From Bacillota bacterium (lineage in GTDB: Bacteria; Bacillota; Desulfotomaculia; Desulfotomaculales; Desulfallaceae), in assembly GCA_023439185.1 (NCBI GenBank), contig JAEXOR010000056.1, positions 20,381 through 84,380 on the forward strand: a stretch of 64,000 bases of DNA. Reading direction: 5' to 3'. Of the stretch, positions 1 to 8,715 are shown piece after piece. The translations under genes and the position numbers were made by a program. The notes under the pieces were generated by a model. It worked only from the letters and a program-made list of their open reading frames with translations, made no database searches and was not told where the DNA came from. Position 1 is the first letter of the stretch; the number at the start of each line of letters is the position of its first letter.

Positions 1-2
1 CG

Positions 3-344
3 TTATTTGATTTTGATTTTATCAACCACGCCCATGCCACGTTTCTGTGGGTTGCTGATTTAAGTAAGGTATATCCGATCTCGTTTACTAATCCGGAAAA
101 TTTGCTGCTGCCCCTTTTGGCGGCCGCGACAACATTTTTACAGACCAGGCTTACCACATCCACCACTGACCAGACACAACGCATGATGCTATATATGATG
201 CCTTTGTTTATCGGCTGGATCTGTACAACCGTACCGGCTGGTTTGGCACTGTACTGGACGTCGTTTAACGTACTTGGATACGTACAGCAGTACTTTGTGA
301 ACAAACAGTTGGGACAGGCAAAGGAGGGTGCTCCTTCGAAGTGA
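3..344 (+). CDS. yidC: Membrane protein insertase YidC/SpoIIIJ/Oxa1 family, C-terminal part (gene starts before the window)
   Basis: This is the 3' end of an Oxa1-type insertase, which places membrane proteins into the cytoplasmic membrane. The frame is open from base 3, so the start lies outside the window. Visible family marks are the FLWVADLSK segment near the edge (family form FLWxxDLS), a hydrophobic LLPLLAAATTFLQ helix, and a closing GLALYWTSFNVLGYVQQYF helix. The short basic tail is usual for the Gram-positive SpoIIIJ type. Its stop overlaps the jag start (GTGA, 341-344), and the jag ribosome binding site AAGGAGG (321-327) lies inside it, so the two are translationally coupled. The yidC-jag order is standard near Firmicutes origins. 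Confidence 0.95.
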   Translation, partial: LFDFDFINHAHATFLWVADLSKVYPISFTNPENLLLPLLAAATTFLQTRLTTSTTDQTQRMMLYMMPLFIGWICTTVPAGLALYWTSFNVLGYVQQYFVNKQLGQAKEGAPSK

Positions 345-976
345 ACGGTGAATCTAATATCGTTGAATCGACCGGCAGAACAGTGGATGAGGCAATTGAG
401 AGCGCCTTGAAGGATCTGAAACTGGACCGGACGGAGGCTGAGGTAGAAATACTGGAAGAGCCCACCAGGGGTTTATTCGGTATTTTGGGCGGCAAACCGG
501 CCCGGGTGCGGGTGAAAGTCAGGGTCACTGCCGCAGGGCGGGCCAAGGAAATGCTGAACAATGTAATGCGGGCCATGAATTTGGAAGTAGATATTGAAAC
601 CATTGAAAAAAACGAACGGGTAATCATCAATATCAGCGGTCCGGATCTGGGCATATTAATCGGGCGCCGGGGAGAAACACTGGATGCCCTGCAATATCTG
701 GTGAACCTGTCGGCTAATAAAAACGCGGAAAAAAGAAAAAGGATTATTATTGATATTGAGGGTTACCGCAAGCGGCGGGAAGATACCCTGATGAAGCTGG
801 CCTTTAAACTGGCCGACAAGGCCAGGCAAAGAGGGCGCAACGTTGTGCTGGAACCGATGAACTCCATGGAGAGAAGAATTATTCACACCGCGTTGCAGGA
901 AAGAGACGATATCTATACTTTTAGCGAAGGTGAGGAGCCTTACCGCAAAATCATCATCTCTCCCAAAAGGGGCTAA
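341..976 (+). CDS. jag: RNA-binding protein Jag/KhpB (EloR), KH-R3H type
   Basis: A 211-residue single-stranded RNA-binding protein linked in Firmicutes to control of cell elongation and division. It has three parts: an N-terminal Jag_N domain (residues about 5-55, with TGRTVDEAIESALKDL and the RGLFGILGGKPARV motif), a KH domain (about 70-140, with GPDLGILIGRRGETLDALQ carrying the GxxG-type loop GRRG), and an R3H domain at the C-terminus with the PMNSMERRIIHTAL signature. Length fits the family. The GTG start overlaps the yidC stop. A hairpin terminator follows at 995-1036, so yidC-jag appears to be the end of a transcription unit. Confidence 0.96.
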   Translation: MNGESNIVESTGRTVDEAIESALKDLKLDRTEAEVEILEEPTRGLFGILGGKPARVRVKVRVTAAGRAKEMLNNVMRAMNLEVDIETIEKNERVIINISGPDLGILIGRRGETLDALQYLVNLSANKNAEKRKRIIIDIEGYRKRREDTLMKLAFKLADKARQRGRNVVLEPMNSMERRIIHTALQERDDIYTFSEGEEPYRKIIISPKRG

Positions 977-994
977 AAACAACAGGCCTTCAAC

Positions 995-1036
995 AACCCG
1001 GCACGGATTTCCCGCCGCCGGGTTTGTTTGTTTATG
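995..1036 (+). terminator. Intrinsic terminator after jag
   Basis: AACCCGGC (995-1002) pairs with GCCGGGTT (1017-1024), followed by a T-rich run TTTGTTTGTTT. It separates the yidC-jag unit from mnmE. Confidence 0.75.
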
Positions 1037-1103
1037 GCTCCCTCGGAACGCCGGGATACCCGAGCCGGCCGCGCATCTTCTTTTTAGTGCCGGGTGTTGC
1101 AAG

Positions 1104-1130
1104 TTGCGTGTTGCAAGTTGTTGGTATAAT
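1104..1130 (+). promoter_or_regulatory. Candidate promoter of mnmE
   Basis: A perfect -10 TATAAT lies at 1125-1130. The -35 is weak (TTGCGT at 1104-1109, 15 bp spacing) and overlaps a short direct repeat of TTGCAAGTTG (1097-1106 and 1111-1120). The mnmE start is 68 bp downstream. Confidence 0.4.
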
Positions 1131-1197
1131 ATATAATTCCATAAACCACCTTAATTAAGGTAAGCATATCATACATATTGAAACCGGAGGTCGACAG

Positions 1198-2586
1198 ATG
1201 TTCGACGATACCATTGCCGCCATTTCCACGCCTCTGGGGGAGGGTGGTATCGGCATAGTCAGGATCAGCGGTCCGAGGGCCGTGGCGATTGCGGAGGAAG
1301 TATTTGTTCCCGCTGCCGACAGACTTTGGCAAAGGCAAAAATACAAGCTGATCTACGGTCATATCGTTGATCAAACAACAGGAAAAACAATTGATGAAGT
1401 GCTGCTGGGCAATATGCCGGGACCGCACTCTTACACCAGGGAAGACGTGGTGGAAATAAACTGTCATGGCGGTCCGGTGCCGTTGCGCAAAACCCTGGAA
1501 CTGGTTTTAATGGCCGGCGCCAGGTTGGCTGAACCCGGGGAATTCAGTAAACGGGCATTTTTAAACGGGCGACTGGATCTGGCCCGGGCAGAAGCCGTAA
1601 TTGACATTATCCGGGCCACCACCGAGGATGCCCTGCAGTTGGCTGTAAGCCAGCTCTCCGGCCGTTTATCCCGGGAAATAGACGATATTTTAAATGAATT
1701 GCTGGCCATAGTTGTGCTGGTGGAAGCGGCTATTGATTTTCCCGAGGACGAGGTTGAGGATTACAGCCCGGCTAAAATTAAAGCACGACTGGAAAAAGTG
1801 ACCGCCAGGGTGCGGGAATTGATTGATAGCGCCGAAACAGGCAAAGTATACCGGGAAGGAATTAAAACAGTAATTATAGGCAAACCCAACGTGGGAAAAT
1901 CATCATTATTAAACGTACTGCTCAGGGAAAAAAGAGCTATCGTCACCGAAGTGCCGGGCACCACCAGGGATATCATCGAGGAAGTTCTTAATCTGGGGGG
2001 AGTGCCGGTGGTGCTGATAGATACCGCCGGGATCAGGGAAACCGGCGACGAGGTGGAAAAAATAGGCGTGGCCAGGACCCTGGAAAGCATTCATCAGGCC
2101 GGCCTGATATTATTGGTGGTGGACGCCGTTACAGGATTGGACGCCGGGGACGGGGAAATAATGGCTCTGGTCAAAAACAAGCTTGGGATCCTGGTGATCA
2201 ATAAAATTGACCTGGACGATGGAGAAACAGTCCGGATTAAGGACGAATTGTCCCTTGCTTTACCGGACTGGCCGGTGGTGGAAATATCCGCCCTGTTGGA
2301 ACAGGGGATTAAAGGGCTGGAGCAGACTGTGGTGGAACTGGTCACCGGGGGGCGGTCTTTGCCGCGGGAAGGCGCCATGGTAAGTAATATCCGGCATAAA
2401 AAGCAGTTGGTGACGGCAACGCGGCATCTAAAGGAAGCCCGGGAGGCAATTGAAGCCGGACATACCCCGGAACTGGTTGCTGTTGATATACGCGCCGCCT
2501 GGGAAGCGGTGGGCGAAATTAACGGCCGGGTGGTTACCGAAGATATAGTGGACAAGATCTTTGCTGATTTTTGCATCGGGAAATAA
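1198..2586 (+). CDS. mnmE: tRNA uridine-5-carboxymethylaminomethyl synthesis GTPase MnmE (TrmE)
   Basis: A 462-residue GTPase that with MnmG modifies the wobble uridine of certain tRNAs (cmnm5U). The N-terminal folate-binding domain starts DTIAAISTPLGEGGIGIVRISG. A helical domain surrounds the G domain, whose P-loop GKPNVGKSS lies near residues 228-236, with EVPGTTRD (G2), DTAG (G3) and NKID (G4). The protein ends in the conserved FCIGK, whose cysteine is essential in the family. The ATG start is preceded by CCGGAGG at spacing 7. mnmG follows 57 bp downstream in the usual mnmE-mnmG order. Confidence 0.97.
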   Translation: MFDDTIAAISTPLGEGGIGIVRISGPRAVAIAEEVFVPAADRLWQRQKYKLIYGHIVDQTTGKTIDEVLLGNMPGPHSYTREDVVEINCHGGPVPLRKTLELVLMAGARLAEPGEFSKRAFLNGRLDLARAEAVIDIIRATTEDALQLAVSQLSGRLSREIDDILNELLAIVVLVEAAIDFPEDEVEDYSPAKIKARLEKVTARVRELIDSAETGKVYREGIKTVIIGKPNVGKSSLLNVLLREKRAIVTEVPGTTRDIIEEVLNLGGVPVVLIDTAGIRETGDEVEKIGVARTLESIHQAGLILLVVDAVTGLDAGDGEIMALVKNKLGILVINKIDLDDGETVRIKDELSLALPDWPVVEISALLEQGIKGLEQTVVELVTGGRSLPREGAMVSNIRHKKQLVTATRHLKEAREAIEAGHTPELVAVDIRAAWEAVGEINGRVVTEDIVDKIFADFCIGK

Positions 2587-2643
2587 TTGTATCAGAGAGT
2601 GTGCGGACTTTTTGAACATCACATTTAAGGTGAGGTTTTAAGA

Positions 2644-4542
2644 TTGGAATATTTAGCCGGCAATTACGACGTCATTGTGGTGGGAGCGGGCCATGCCGGC
2701 TGTGAGGCGGGTCTTGCGGCGTCCAGGCTGGGGATGAAAACGCTGCTCCTTACTATTAGTATGGAAAATATAGCCATGATGCCCTGCAACCCGGCAATGG
2801 GAGGTCCCGCCAAGGGCCAGTTAATCCGGGAAATTGACGCTCTGGGCGGGGAAATCGGCGTCAACACGGACCGGTCGGCAATCCAGATGCGCATGCTGAA
2901 CACTGCCAAAGGGCCGGCGGTCCAGGCGCTGCGAGCCCAGGCGGATAAAAATTTATATCATGTGCATATGAAGTGGACCCTGGAAAATCAGCCCTTACTG
3001 GATGTAAAGCAGGTAATGGCCGAGCGGATCATTGTGGAATCCGGTAAGGTAAAAGGTGTGGTGGGGCGCACCGGAGCTTTTTTCTCCGCTCCGGCGGTTA
3101 TAATCACTACCGGCACTTTTTTACGGGGCCGGATTGTGATTGGCGATCTGGCTTACCCAGGCGGACCCAACGGGCAATTTCCATCGGTGACCCTGGCCGA
3201 AAGTTTACAGGAACTGGGTTTTAACCTGGGGCGGTTTAAAACCGGCACCCCGGCCAGGGTGGACCGGCGCAGCATTGATTTCAGCCGTACCCTCATCCAG
3301 CCCGGCAATGAAGAAACGCTGAACTTCTCTTTTATCTCCGATATCCGCTTTCGGGAGCAAATTCCCTGCTGGCTTACCTATTCCAATGAGCAAACCCACG
3401 CGGTAATCAGGGAGAATTTACACCGCTCCCCTTTATACAGCGGTTTTATCAAAGGCACCGGGCCCCGGTATTGCCCGTCCATCGAAGACAAGGTGGTCCG
3501 TTTCGCGGATAAACCGGCGCACCAGGTATTTATTGAGCCCGAGGGAAGCAAAACCAATGAAATGTATGTCCAGGGTATGTCTACCAGCCTGCCCGAAGAC
3601 GTACAGTTAAAAATGCTCAGAACCCTGCCTGGACTGGAAAAGGTTGAAATAGTCCGTCCCGGATACGCCATTGAATATGATTATGTGATCCCGGGGCAGC
3701 TTGGTTTGGATTTACAGACCAAATCGGTGGCCGGGCTTTTCACCGCCGGTCAGATTAACGGCACCTCCGGTTATGAGGAGGCGGCGGCCCAGGGCCTCAT
3801 GGCGGGCATTAACGCCGTCCGATATTTAAAAGGCGAAGCGCCTTTCATTATTTCCCGTTCCGAGGGTTACATCGGGGTATTGATTGATGATTTGGTGACC
3901 AAGGGAGTCACCGAGCCGTATCGCCTGCTGACCTCCCGGGCTGAATACCGGCTGCTATTAAGGCATGATAACGCGGATATGCGTTTAACAGAAAAAGGTT
4001 TTAGCCTGGGCCTGGTCACCCGGGAACGGTACCAAAGATTCGCGGACAAAAAAACAGCGGTACGGGAGGAAAGGAACCGTCTGGAAAGAACCAGCGTAGC
4101 GGTGTCGCAGGAATTAAAAAGAATCCTGGAGCAAAAAGGTTCTTCTCCGGTGCAGGACCGGGTTTCGCTGTACACTCTGCTTAAAAGGCCGGAAATTGAA
4201 TACCGCGACCTGCTTGTCTTACCGCTGGAACACCCGCCGGTGGAAGACGAAGTGGCCGAAGAAGTGGAAATTGAAATTAAGTATGAAGGATATATTAAAA
4301 AGCAGGACGTCCAGGTTAAGAAGTTTGAACGGATGGAGGGCATTAAGCTGGCGCCCGATCTCGATTACCGGCAGGTGCGGGGCCTGGCGGCGGAAGCGGT
4401 GCAAAAACTGAATCAGGTTAAACCGCTATCCATTGGGCAGGCCTCACGCATATCGGGGGTGAACCCCGCGGACATTTCGGTGTTGATGATCTACCTGGAA
4501 CAGGAAAAAAGAAAATACAGAGAAGAAATAAATGGAAAATAA
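2644..4542 (+). CDS. mnmG: tRNA uridine-5-carboxymethylaminomethyl modification enzyme MnmG (GidA)
   Basis: A 632-residue FAD-dependent partner of MnmE in wobble-uridine modification. The N-terminal dinucleotide fold reads VIVVGAGHAGCEAGLAASRLG. Family marks include CNPAMGGPAKGQLIREIDALGG, the GLFTAGQINGTSGYEEAAAQGL FAD segment, the RAEYRLLLRHDNADMRL block, and the C-terminal helical domain ending LMIYLEQEKRK. The start is TTG at 2644 behind AAGGTGAGG. The last 11 bp overlap rsmG, so the genes are probably co-translated. Confidence 0.97.
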   Translation: MEYLAGNYDVIVVGAGHAGCEAGLAASRLGMKTLLLTISMENIAMMPCNPAMGGPAKGQLIREIDALGGEIGVNTDRSAIQMRMLNTAKGPAVQALRAQADKNLYHVHMKWTLENQPLLDVKQVMAERIIVESGKVKGVVGRTGAFFSAPAVIITTGTFLRGRIVIGDLAYPGGPNGQFPSVTLAESLQELGFNLGRFKTGTPARVDRRSIDFSRTLIQPGNEETLNFSFISDIRFREQIPCWLTYSNEQTHAVIRENLHRSPLYSGFIKGTGPRYCPSIEDKVVRFADKPAHQVFIEPEGSKTNEMYVQGMSTSLPEDVQLKMLRTLPGLEKVEIVRPGYAIEYDYVIPGQLGLDLQTKSVAGLFTAGQINGTSGYEEAAAQGLMAGINAVRYLKGEAPFIISRSEGYIGVLIDDLVTKGVTEPYRLLTSRAEYRLLLRHDNADMRLTEKGFSLGLVTRERYQRFADKKTAVREERNRLERTSVAVSQELKRILEQKGSSPVQDRVSLYTLLKRPEIEYRDLLVLPLEHPPVEDEVAEEVEIEIKYEGYIKKQDVQVKKFERMEGIKLAPDLDYRQVRGLAAEAVQKLNQVKPLSIGQASRISGVNPADISVLMIYLEQEKRKYREEINGK

Positions 4543-5245
4543 GTTTAGAGAAACACTGCAAAACTTATTGGCCGGCTCGGGTATAAACTGGGACAGGCAT
4601 ATTCTTCAGCAGTGCGGCCGGTACTATGCCTTACTGGTTGAGGAAAACACAAAATACAACCTGACCACCATTACCTTACCGGAGGAAGCGGCGGAAAAAC
4701 ATTTTTTGGACTCCCTTATGTTGCTGCCCGAGCTGGATGAATGTAAGGCATCCAGTGTGATTGACGTGGGCAGCGGCGCGGGTTTTCCCGGTTTGCCCAT
4801 TAAAATATTCAGACCGGCACTACATATGACGCTGCTGGATTCAGCGGGCAAAAAAACAGCCTTCATGGATAAAATTATTTATGAGCTGGGCTTAGGTGAT
4901 GCACGGACCGTTAACGCCCGGGCCGAGGAGCATGCCGTCGCCCAACGGGAGAGTTATGACGCGGCATTGAGCAGGGCGGTGGCGGAACTCAGAGTGCTGG
5001 CGGAACTGACCCTGCCGCTGGTCAAGGTGGGCGGTAAGGTGATATTATCCAAGGGCCCGGGAGCGCGGGAAGAGATCAAGGCTGCGGCCAACGCGCTAAA
5101 GATATTGGGCGGCAAGGTGGAAACGGTAAGGGAACTCACCTTACCTGCCGGCGGCTACAGGACGGTGGTAAAAATAGAGAAAATATCCGCAACCCCCGCC
5201 AAGTATCCGCGCCGCCCGGGAATGCCAGGGAAGAAACCCCTTTAA
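4532..5245 (+). CDS. rsmG: 16S rRNA (guanine527-N7)-methyltransferase RsmG (GidB)
   Basis: A 237-residue SAM-dependent enzyme that methylates N7 of G527 in 16S rRNA. Family marks: EKHFLDSLMLLP, the SAM-binding VIDVGSGAGFPGLPIKI loop, LLDSAGKKTAFMD, the SRAVAELRVLAELTLPLVKVGGK strand-helix, and the basic C-terminal tail. The ATG start lies inside the mnmG 3' end. The usual Bacillus neighbour noc is not found downstream; parA follows directly. Confidence 0.96.
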   Translation: MENKFRETLQNLLAGSGINWDRHILQQCGRYYALLVEENTKYNLTTITLPEEAAEKHFLDSLMLLPELDECKASSVIDVGSGAGFPGLPIKIFRPALHMTLLDSAGKKTAFMDKIIYELGLGDARTVNARAEEHAVAQRESYDAALSRAVAELRVLAELTLPLVKVGGKVILSKGPGAREEIKAAANALKILGGKVETVRELTLPAGGYRTVVKIEKISATPAKYPRRPGMPGKKPL

Positions 5246-5366
5246 AATACGCGGGAGCCATGAGCAGGTCGGGACAGGTTAACCACGCTCTGAGTGGAAT
5301 CAATGCAGGAAGATGAATGGTAAATGTTGAATAAGCATGTAAAATGGCAGCCGAGGGGTGCATGAT

Positions 5367-6128
5367 GTGGGGAAAATTATATCTGTCGCCAATCAAAAGG
5401 GAGGGGTGGGTAAAACCACAACGGCGGTTAATCTGTCCGCCTGGCTCTCCATACTTGGCTGCCGGGTGTTGCTGGTGGATATTGATCCCCAGGGCAACGC
5501 CACCAGTGGATTGGGCATTAATAAAGACGAATTAGCCGGTTGTATATATGATTTGCTGCTTGGTGAATCGGAAACAAGTAAAGTTAAGATTGTCAATTTG
5601 ATGGAAAAAATGGACCTTATCCCAGCGTCAATTGAATTGGCCGGCGCGGAAATTGAAATGGTAGGACTGGAAAACAGGGAGCGTTTGCTGGAGCAGGTAC
5701 TAAAGCCAGAAAAAGAGCTTTACGACTACATAATTATCGACTGCCCCCCCTCACTGGGTCTCTTAACCATCAACGCAATGACGGCATCGGATTCGGTAAT
5801 TGTGCCTTTACAGTGCGAATTCTACGCCCTGGAGGGATTGGGGCAACTGATCAATACCATTAAACTGGTTAAGCAAAACCTCCATAGGGAGCTTGAACTG
5901 GAAGGAGTGGTATTGACGATGTTTGACGGGCGAACCAACCTTTCCATTCAAGTTGTGGACGAAGTAAAGAAATATTTCCGGGACAAGGTTTACCGGAGCA
6001 TTATTCCCCGCAACGTAAGACTCAGCGAGGCACCAAGCCACGGGAAACCGGTCATGATATACGACAAGCGGTCCCGTGGAGCGGAATTGTACCATGAATT
6101 GGCGCGCGAGGTGATGGGTATTGAATAA
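5367..6128 (+). CDS. parA: Chromosome partitioning ATPase ParA (Soj)
   Basis: A Walker-type ATPase (253 aa) that works with ParB in origin segregation and, in spore formers, in control of replication initiation. The deviant Walker A reads KGGVGKTT near residues 11-18, followed by DIDPQGNATSGLG and the Walker B IIDCPPSLGLLT. The frame is open from a GTG at 5358, but GTG 5367 gives the usual VGKIISVANQKGG start with AGGGG (5354-5357) at a proper distance, so 5367 is preferred. The end overlaps parB by 8 bp. Confidence 0.96.
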   Translation: MGKIISVANQKGGVGKTTTAVNLSAWLSILGCRVLLVDIDPQGNATSGLGINKDELAGCIYDLLLGESETSKVKIVNLMEKMDLIPASIELAGAEIEMVGLENRERLLEQVLKPEKELYDYIIIDCPPSLGLLTINAMTASDSVIVPLQCEFYALEGLGQLINTIKLVKQNLHRELELEGVVLTMFDGRTNLSIQVVDEVKKYFRDKVYRSIIPRNVRLSEAPSHGKPVMIYDKRSRGAELYHELAREVMGIE

Positions 6129-6987
6129 AAAGCGAGGATTGGGCAGGGGGTTGTCATCTTTAATCCCCAATGCGGATAGTGGTGAGGAAACTACCAATGA
6201 CGAGAAATTTCGCGACCTGCCGTTGTCCATAATTGTCCCCAACCCTAATCAGCCCAGACAAAAGATGGACGAAAAGAGTCTGGAGGAGCTTGTGGAATCC
6301 ATCAAAACCCACGGGTTGATCCAGCCGATTGTGGTGCGACCGGCTAAAAAAACAGGCTATGAGATCATTGCCGGTGAAAGACGCTGGATGGCCTGCAAAA
6401 AGCTGGACATGGAGCATGTTCCCGCGATCATTAAAAATTACAACGATCTGGAGGCTTCCGCGGCGGCGCTGATTGAGAACATTCAGCGGGAGGATCTTAA
6501 CCCGGTGGACGAAGCCGGCGCATACAAAAAGTTAATGGAAAACCATGGCTTAACCCAGGAAGAATTGTCGCACCGCCTGGGCAAGAGCAGGTCTTTCATA
6601 GCTAACATGATCAGGTTGTTGGCCCTGCCGGAGGAGATTAAATCATTACTTGCCGAAGGCGGGTTGACCGCCGGACATGCCAGGGCATTGTTGTCATTGC
6701 CCGGCTCGGAATGGCAGAAGAAATTTGCCGCCCGGATCATGGACGGGAAAATGAGCGTGCGGGAGACGGAACATCTGGTTCGTAAGTTCCTTGAGGAACG
6801 TTCAGGCAAAGGGAAAGAAAAAAAAGTTGCCGACCAGGAGCAGAAGGTCTGGGAAAAAAGGTTGGCCGGACGGTTGGGCAGGCCGGTCAAGATCAGGAAA
6901 AAATCGGACGGCAGCGGTACCCTGGTGCTAAGGTACAAAAACGCAAATGATCTTAATTTGCTGTTGAACAAACTGACCCTGGAATAA
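6121..6987 (+). CDS. parB: Chromosome partitioning protein ParB (Spo0J)
   Basis: A 288-residue parS-binding CTPase clamp. The order is a basic N-terminus (KKRGLGRGLSSLIP, the ParA-stimulating tail), a ParB/Srx domain with QPRQKMDEKSLEELVESI and the CTP-binding GERRWMA motif (near residue 82), a helix-turn-helix with GLTQEELSHRLGKSRSFIANMIRLL, and a C-terminal dimerisation domain. The start is TTG overlapping the parA end. A consensus parS site begins one base after the stop codon, so the gene sits at its own loading site. Confidence 0.97.
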   Translation: MNKKRGLGRGLSSLIPNADSGEETTNDEKFRDLPLSIIVPNPNQPRQKMDEKSLEELVESIKTHGLIQPIVVRPAKKTGYEIIAGERRWMACKKLDMEHVPAIIKNYNDLEASAAALIENIQREDLNPVDEAGAYKKLMENHGLTQEELSHRLGKSRSFIANMIRLLALPEEIKSLLAEGGLTAGHARALLSLPGSEWQKKFAARIMDGKMSVRETEHLVRKFLEERSGKGKEKKVADQEQKVWEKRLAGRLGRPVKIRKKSDGSGTLVLRYKNANDLNLLLNKLTLE

Positions 6988-7003
6988 TGTTTCACGTGAA
7001 ACA
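6988..7003. promoter_or_regulatory. parS: parS centromere site
   Basis: TGTTTCACGTGAAACA is a perfect 16-bp palindrome identical to the Bacillus-type ParB binding consensus. It starts directly after the parB stop codon. It should nucleate ParB loading and spreading and help recruit SMC near the origin. Confidence 0.95.
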
Positions 7004-7035
7004 AAAATAATCATCCTGACGGAGTACTGCGGCAT

Positions 7036-7731
7036 ATGACAGGCACCATTGTAAATGCGGCGGCCATAGGCGCCGGCACCGCGATCGGCATGCTTTTGAG
7101 AAAAGGTATTCCGGAAAATATAAAAACAACCGTTATGCAAGGCATCGGACTGGCTGTCTTGCTTGTGGGTGGTCAGATGGCCCTGCAGGGTACGCACATT
7201 TTGGTGGTCATTGTCAGCATGACCCTGGGTGGCATCTGCGGGGAGTTGCTGAAGATCGAATCCAGGCTGGAACAGCTCGGTTTATTAATAGAAAGGAGGA
7301 TTGGCGGCAACGGAGGTAATGTAGCCCACGCCTTTGTTACTTCCAGTTTGTTATTTTGTGTCGGCGCCATGGCTGTGGTAGGATCGATTGAGGACGGTCT
7401 GACCGGCAATGCCGGCACATTATATGCCAAATCAATGCTGGACGGAGTTACATCAATTTTCTTTGCTTCAACAATGGGTATCGGGGTGATTTTTTCAGCC
7501 CTTTCCGTCTTGCTGTATCAAGGTACCATCACTTTGTTGGCGACTTCGATTAAGGATATTTTAAATTCTTTTGTGATTTGTCAACTGACGTCGACCGGAG
7601 GCCTGCTGATAATTGGGGTGGCAGTCAATATACTGGGCATAAAAAAAATAAGTGTGGGTAACCTGCTTCCTTCTATATTGATTGTAATCATCCTGGCTTA
7701 TTACGTGGATAAGTATTCAGTATTGATATAG
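7036..7731 (+). CDS. DUF554 family membrane protein (YdfK-like)
   Basis: A 231-residue integral membrane protein of the DUF554 family, whose biochemical role is not known. Features seen: the N-terminal GTIVNAAAIGAGTAIGMLLRKGIP segment, a GIGLAVLLVGGQMAL helix, LEQLGLLIERR followed by FVTSSLLFCVGAMAVVGSIEDGLTGN (the family signature), and glycine-rich helices to the end, about six to seven membrane segments. It often sits near parB in Clostridia. The ATG lies 48 bp after parB, across the parS site. Confidence 0.85.
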   Translation: MTGTIVNAAAIGAGTAIGMLLRKGIPENIKTTVMQGIGLAVLLVGGQMALQGTHILVVIVSMTLGGICGELLKIESRLEQLGLLIERRIGGNGGNVAHAFVTSSLLFCVGAMAVVGSIEDGLTGNAGTLYAKSMLDGVTSIFFASTMGIGVIFSALSVLLYQGTITLLATSIKDILNSFVICQLTSTGGLLIIGVAVNILGIKKISVGNLLPSILIVIILAYYVDKYSVLI

Positions 7732-7942
7732 TTGCGGGCAAACATATGCTTCTATACCATTAGCCGGTGTTGTGCAAGGAAGAATTCGTCACCCGGCTTC
7801 TTTGATTTTGAGAGTAAAGAAGTCCGCTGATGTTAGAAGCCAAAATTTAGTAATAAATTCTGCTGATTAAATTCATGTGCACAGCCCTTTTTTGTTAAAA
7901 TATTACCGGCAATTATTTACGGTAAAAAGAGGTGACCGGGCG

Positions 7943-8599
7943 ATGCAAAAATACAAGGATCGCCGCGCAGCCGGGGAAAAACTGGCGGAAGAGTTGCTAA
8001 AGCTTAACATTGATAACGCCCTGGTGCTCGGCATCCCCCGCGGAGGGATCGTGGTGGCCGCCGGGGTGGCAAAAAAACTGAAGTTTCCTCTGGATATAAT
8101 TATTCCGCGCAAGGTGGGCGCCCCCTTTAATCCGGAAATCGCCGTGGGGGCGGTGACCCAGGACGGCACGGTTTTTTTGAACCGCCTGGTTATGGATGTT
8201 TACAAAATCAGCCGGGGTGAAATTGACGGGCTGGTAGATGAACAGGTGGAAGAAATCAAAAGACGGATGGTTAAATACCGTGGCCGGGACGATTACCGCT
8301 ACGACAAGGGTAAAACAATTATCCTGGTTGATGACGGTATAGCCACCGGGTTTACCGTCAAAGCCGCCATTGCTTCGATAAAAAACATATTCGCGCCGGT
8401 AAAAATCATTCTGGCTGTGCCGGTTGCTCCGCCCGATGTGGTTAGTGCGCTTGCCGATGAAGTGGACGAGCTGGTCTGCCCGCTGACACCGGATAATTTT
8501 TACGCCGTTGGACAGTTCTATGAGCAATTTGAACAGACCGGCGACGAAGAGGTCCGGGAACTGCTGGCCGGAAATCCCAACCCCTTGGATGCGGTCTGA
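7943..8599 (+). CDS. Phosphoribosyltransferase family protein
   Basis: A 218-residue protein of the type I PRTase fold. The PRPP-binding loop reads TIILVDDGIATGFTVKAAI (near residues 122-140), preceded by LVLGIPRGGIVVAAGVA and IIIPRKVGAPFNPEIAVGAV, the pattern of the stand-alone 'predicted phosphoribosyltransferase' family (COG1926 type). The exact substrate is unknown. ATG 7943 is chosen because AAAAGAGGTGA lies just upstream; the frame also contains an ATG at 7877 without a good ribosome site. Confidence 0.85.
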   Translation: MQKYKDRRAAGEKLAEELLKLNIDNALVLGIPRGGIVVAAGVAKKLKFPLDIIIPRKVGAPFNPEIAVGAVTQDGTVFLNRLVMDVYKISRGEIDGLVDEQVEEIKRRMVKYRGRDDYRYDKGKTIILVDDGIATGFTVKAAIASIKNIFAPVKIILAVPVAPPDVVSALADEVDELVCPLTPDNFYAVGQFYEQFEQTGDEEVRELLAGNPNPLDAV

Positions 8600-8638
8600 A
8601 TAAAGCAGGGAAATGATCGAGCGAGGTTATTTTGTTTT

Positions 8639-8659
8639 GGGCGACCGCGAGGGTCGCCC
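8639..8659. repeat. GC-rich palindromic intergenic repeat
   Basis: GGGCGACC (8639-8646) and GGTCGCCC (8652-8659) form a perfect hairpin between the convergent phosphoribosyltransferase and yyaC genes. A related hairpin built on GGCGCCC lies at 38116-38134. The form resembles short dispersed palindromes common in Clostridia genomes; it has no T run, so it is not a clear terminator. Confidence 0.5.
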
Positions 8660-8715
8660 CTGCGGGTTCGCATTGGATAAATCAAAGCCGGCGCCTATAT
8701 GTTCGGCGTCTCTGC

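Noticed and set aside
8639..8659. Transcription terminator between the phosphoribosyltransferase and yyaC
   Set aside because: The hairpin is strong but lacks a T run on either strand; better treated as a dispersed palindrome.
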